From Lasiosphaeria ovina (taxonomy: Eukaryota; Ascomycota; Sordariomycetes; Sordariales; Lasiosphaeriaceae), in the NCBI GenBank assembly GCA_033439765.1, contig JAULSN010000001.1, positions 7,998,001-8,062,000 of the forward strand: 64,000 nucleotides of DNA. Reading direction: 5' to 3'. Of the stretch, positions 62,788 to 64,000 are shown piece after piece. Within the stretch, counting starts at the first letter, position 1. Every line of letters begins with the position of its first letter. A program made the position numbers and the translations under genes. Under the pieces are notes generated by a model. It saw only the letters and a program-made list of their open reading frames with translations, did no database searches and was not told the origin of the DNA.

Positions 62788-64000
62788 CCCCGCCCTCTGA
62801 GACGACCGACACCTCGCCCAAAGGACAAAGCTAGCAACCGTACCTCACGCGCTGCATTACACCACGAGCCCTCGGCAGAGTAGGCCCCACCTCGACCACG
62901 CCCCCTTGCGGACCTGCATTGCTTACTTGCTCCAGTTCCCCTCACCCAATACGTTCACGCCCTTGGTGCCCACACCTGTCCTTCTCTCACCCACTTCCAA
63001 GCTCTCTCTCTGCAGCTTTATTATACCTCCTCCCCGGCGCCGCTCCCGTCCGTGTAACTTTGCTGCCCTCCTCTTGGTTGTCAACGTTCTTCGACTATAA
63101 GCCACCTCTCGCAGCTCCTGCCTGTCCTTTGCACTCCCTCCCTCTCCACGTCTCTGGAGCCTGTCGATACCTCAGCTCTTCACGGCATAGTAAATAAACA
63201 TACCCGGTATAAACCGGAGCACTACCCGGTGCCAGCGACCTCGGTTGACACGCCTTGGAACCCGAAGCAACCGAGTTTGTATTTTTTGGATTTTTATTTT
63301 GGGTCTCTTCCCTTACGACAAGAGTCTACAACAAACGAGCCTCTCGACTACTGGAGCAATAGGCACCTACCTGCCCGCCCACTTAACCTCGAAGCACGAG
63401 CGCAGACTTGAGGGCCAGCGAGAAAGAAGCGAGCGAGATCGCGTCATGCCACAGCCCCAGTTCCGAACCTACCTCGACCTCTCCCTCGCAAACAGCTGAA
63501 GGAAGGCGCAAATTTGCTCCCGCCTCTCAACACGTGTCTGCCCCCAAGGTTCCTTCTTTGTGGCCAGCAGCTGGTCTTGCCAAAGTCAAGCTTTCGGGTT
63601 AGACTTTGTGGCGCCTCTCAGCCGTGGGTTTCTCAATATCACGATCAACCTTGTGTGTTCTCAACAAGACCCGCCATTCTTTGCCAAACTCGAGGCAAGC
63701 TGAAAAAAGAGGTTCGTTATGGTTCCAGGCTCGGAGGAAGCTCTGTGCATTTGATATTAATTTCTCCTCCCGCCCACCCCTCATGTCGGGTTGTTCTCGC
63801 CTGTTCCAAACTCTTGGAACTCGTTGTACTCATACATCACCATCCCTGATTACCTACTCAAACTCTGAATATTACAACGCCTCCCAAAACTAGGACTAAC
63901 AACTTGGTCCTCGTGTCTAGCTTTGCCCCACAGCAACCACAGATATCTGAACCACGGTTCTTTGAAGAAGGACGGACGACACGTTTGGCGGACCACCCAG

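Larger units (their letters stand above)
61000..64000. other. Pyrimidine-rich region at the right edge, possible promoter or long 5' leader
   Basis: The plus strand is rich in CT and CCC and in short tandem repeats: CACA/CTCT stretches near 61340-61400, (GCCCT)7, CCAGA units near 61895-61935, a G29 run and (CCCAT)5. No long convincing coding frame is seen. ATGs open only short frames, for example a 17-codon frame at 63446. Such composition is usual upstream of long-leader regulatory genes in filamentous ascomycetes, so a plus-strand gene may start beyond 64000. That is inference. Confidence 0.4.

Overview
The window is nuclear DNA of a filamentous ascomycete (Pezizomycotina, most likely a Sordariomycete). 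The evidence is short introns (47-272 nt) with GT...AG ends, compact genes, plant-cell-wall enzymes of fungal families (AA9, CE8), fungal-type glycosylation genes (GT15, GT32, PIG-V) and a DNA transposon whose reading frames are broken only by TAG stops that C-to-T changes in CpA could explain, as in RIP. I cannot name the species.

Left part (1-24 kb): seven genes on strictly alternating strands. In order they are a small lysine/alanine-rich histone-H1-tail-like protein (minus), a Golgi alpha-mannosyltransferase of family GT15 (plus), a GT32 glycosyltransferase (minus), an intracellular LacZ-type GH2 beta-galactosidase with four exons (plus), a 665-residue protein I do not recognise (minus), the GPI-anchor mannosyltransferase II PIG-V/Gpi18 (plus) and a four-helix membrane protein resembling DUF2456 (minus). 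Three of the seven build mannose-type glycans on proteins or GPI anchors.

Middle (24.4-28.1 kb): an end-to-end PIF/Harbinger transposon of 3692 bp, with 35-bp terminal inverted repeats, a TTA target duplication, a DDE transposase gene and a convergent Myb/SANT-like gene, both decayed. It sits in the shared upstream region of the DUF2456-like gene and a YTH-domain RNA reader gene.

Middle-right (29.3-40.8 kb): four genes all on the plus strand. These are the YTH-domain reader (four exons), an AA9 lytic polysaccharide monooxygenase with a one-base frameshift after its catalytic domain, a CE8 pectin methylesterase, and an RBR-type E3 ubiquitin ligase carrying an extra cysteine cluster before the RBR module. 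The AA9 and CE8 genes are neighbours and form a small plant-wall-degrading pair.

Right part (40.8-64 kb): a 23-kb stretch where I find no recognisable gene. It is rich in simple repeats and short hairpins, including a 29-G run, (TG)21, (GCCCT)7 and 22 T. One minus-strand segment near 55.4-55.7 kb reads like real coding sequence but matches nothing I know. The last 3-4 kb is pyrimidine-rich and may be the promoter or long 5' leader of a gene beyond the right edge.

Gene models with introns were built by hand from splice signals and family alignment recalled from knowledge. No database search was run.
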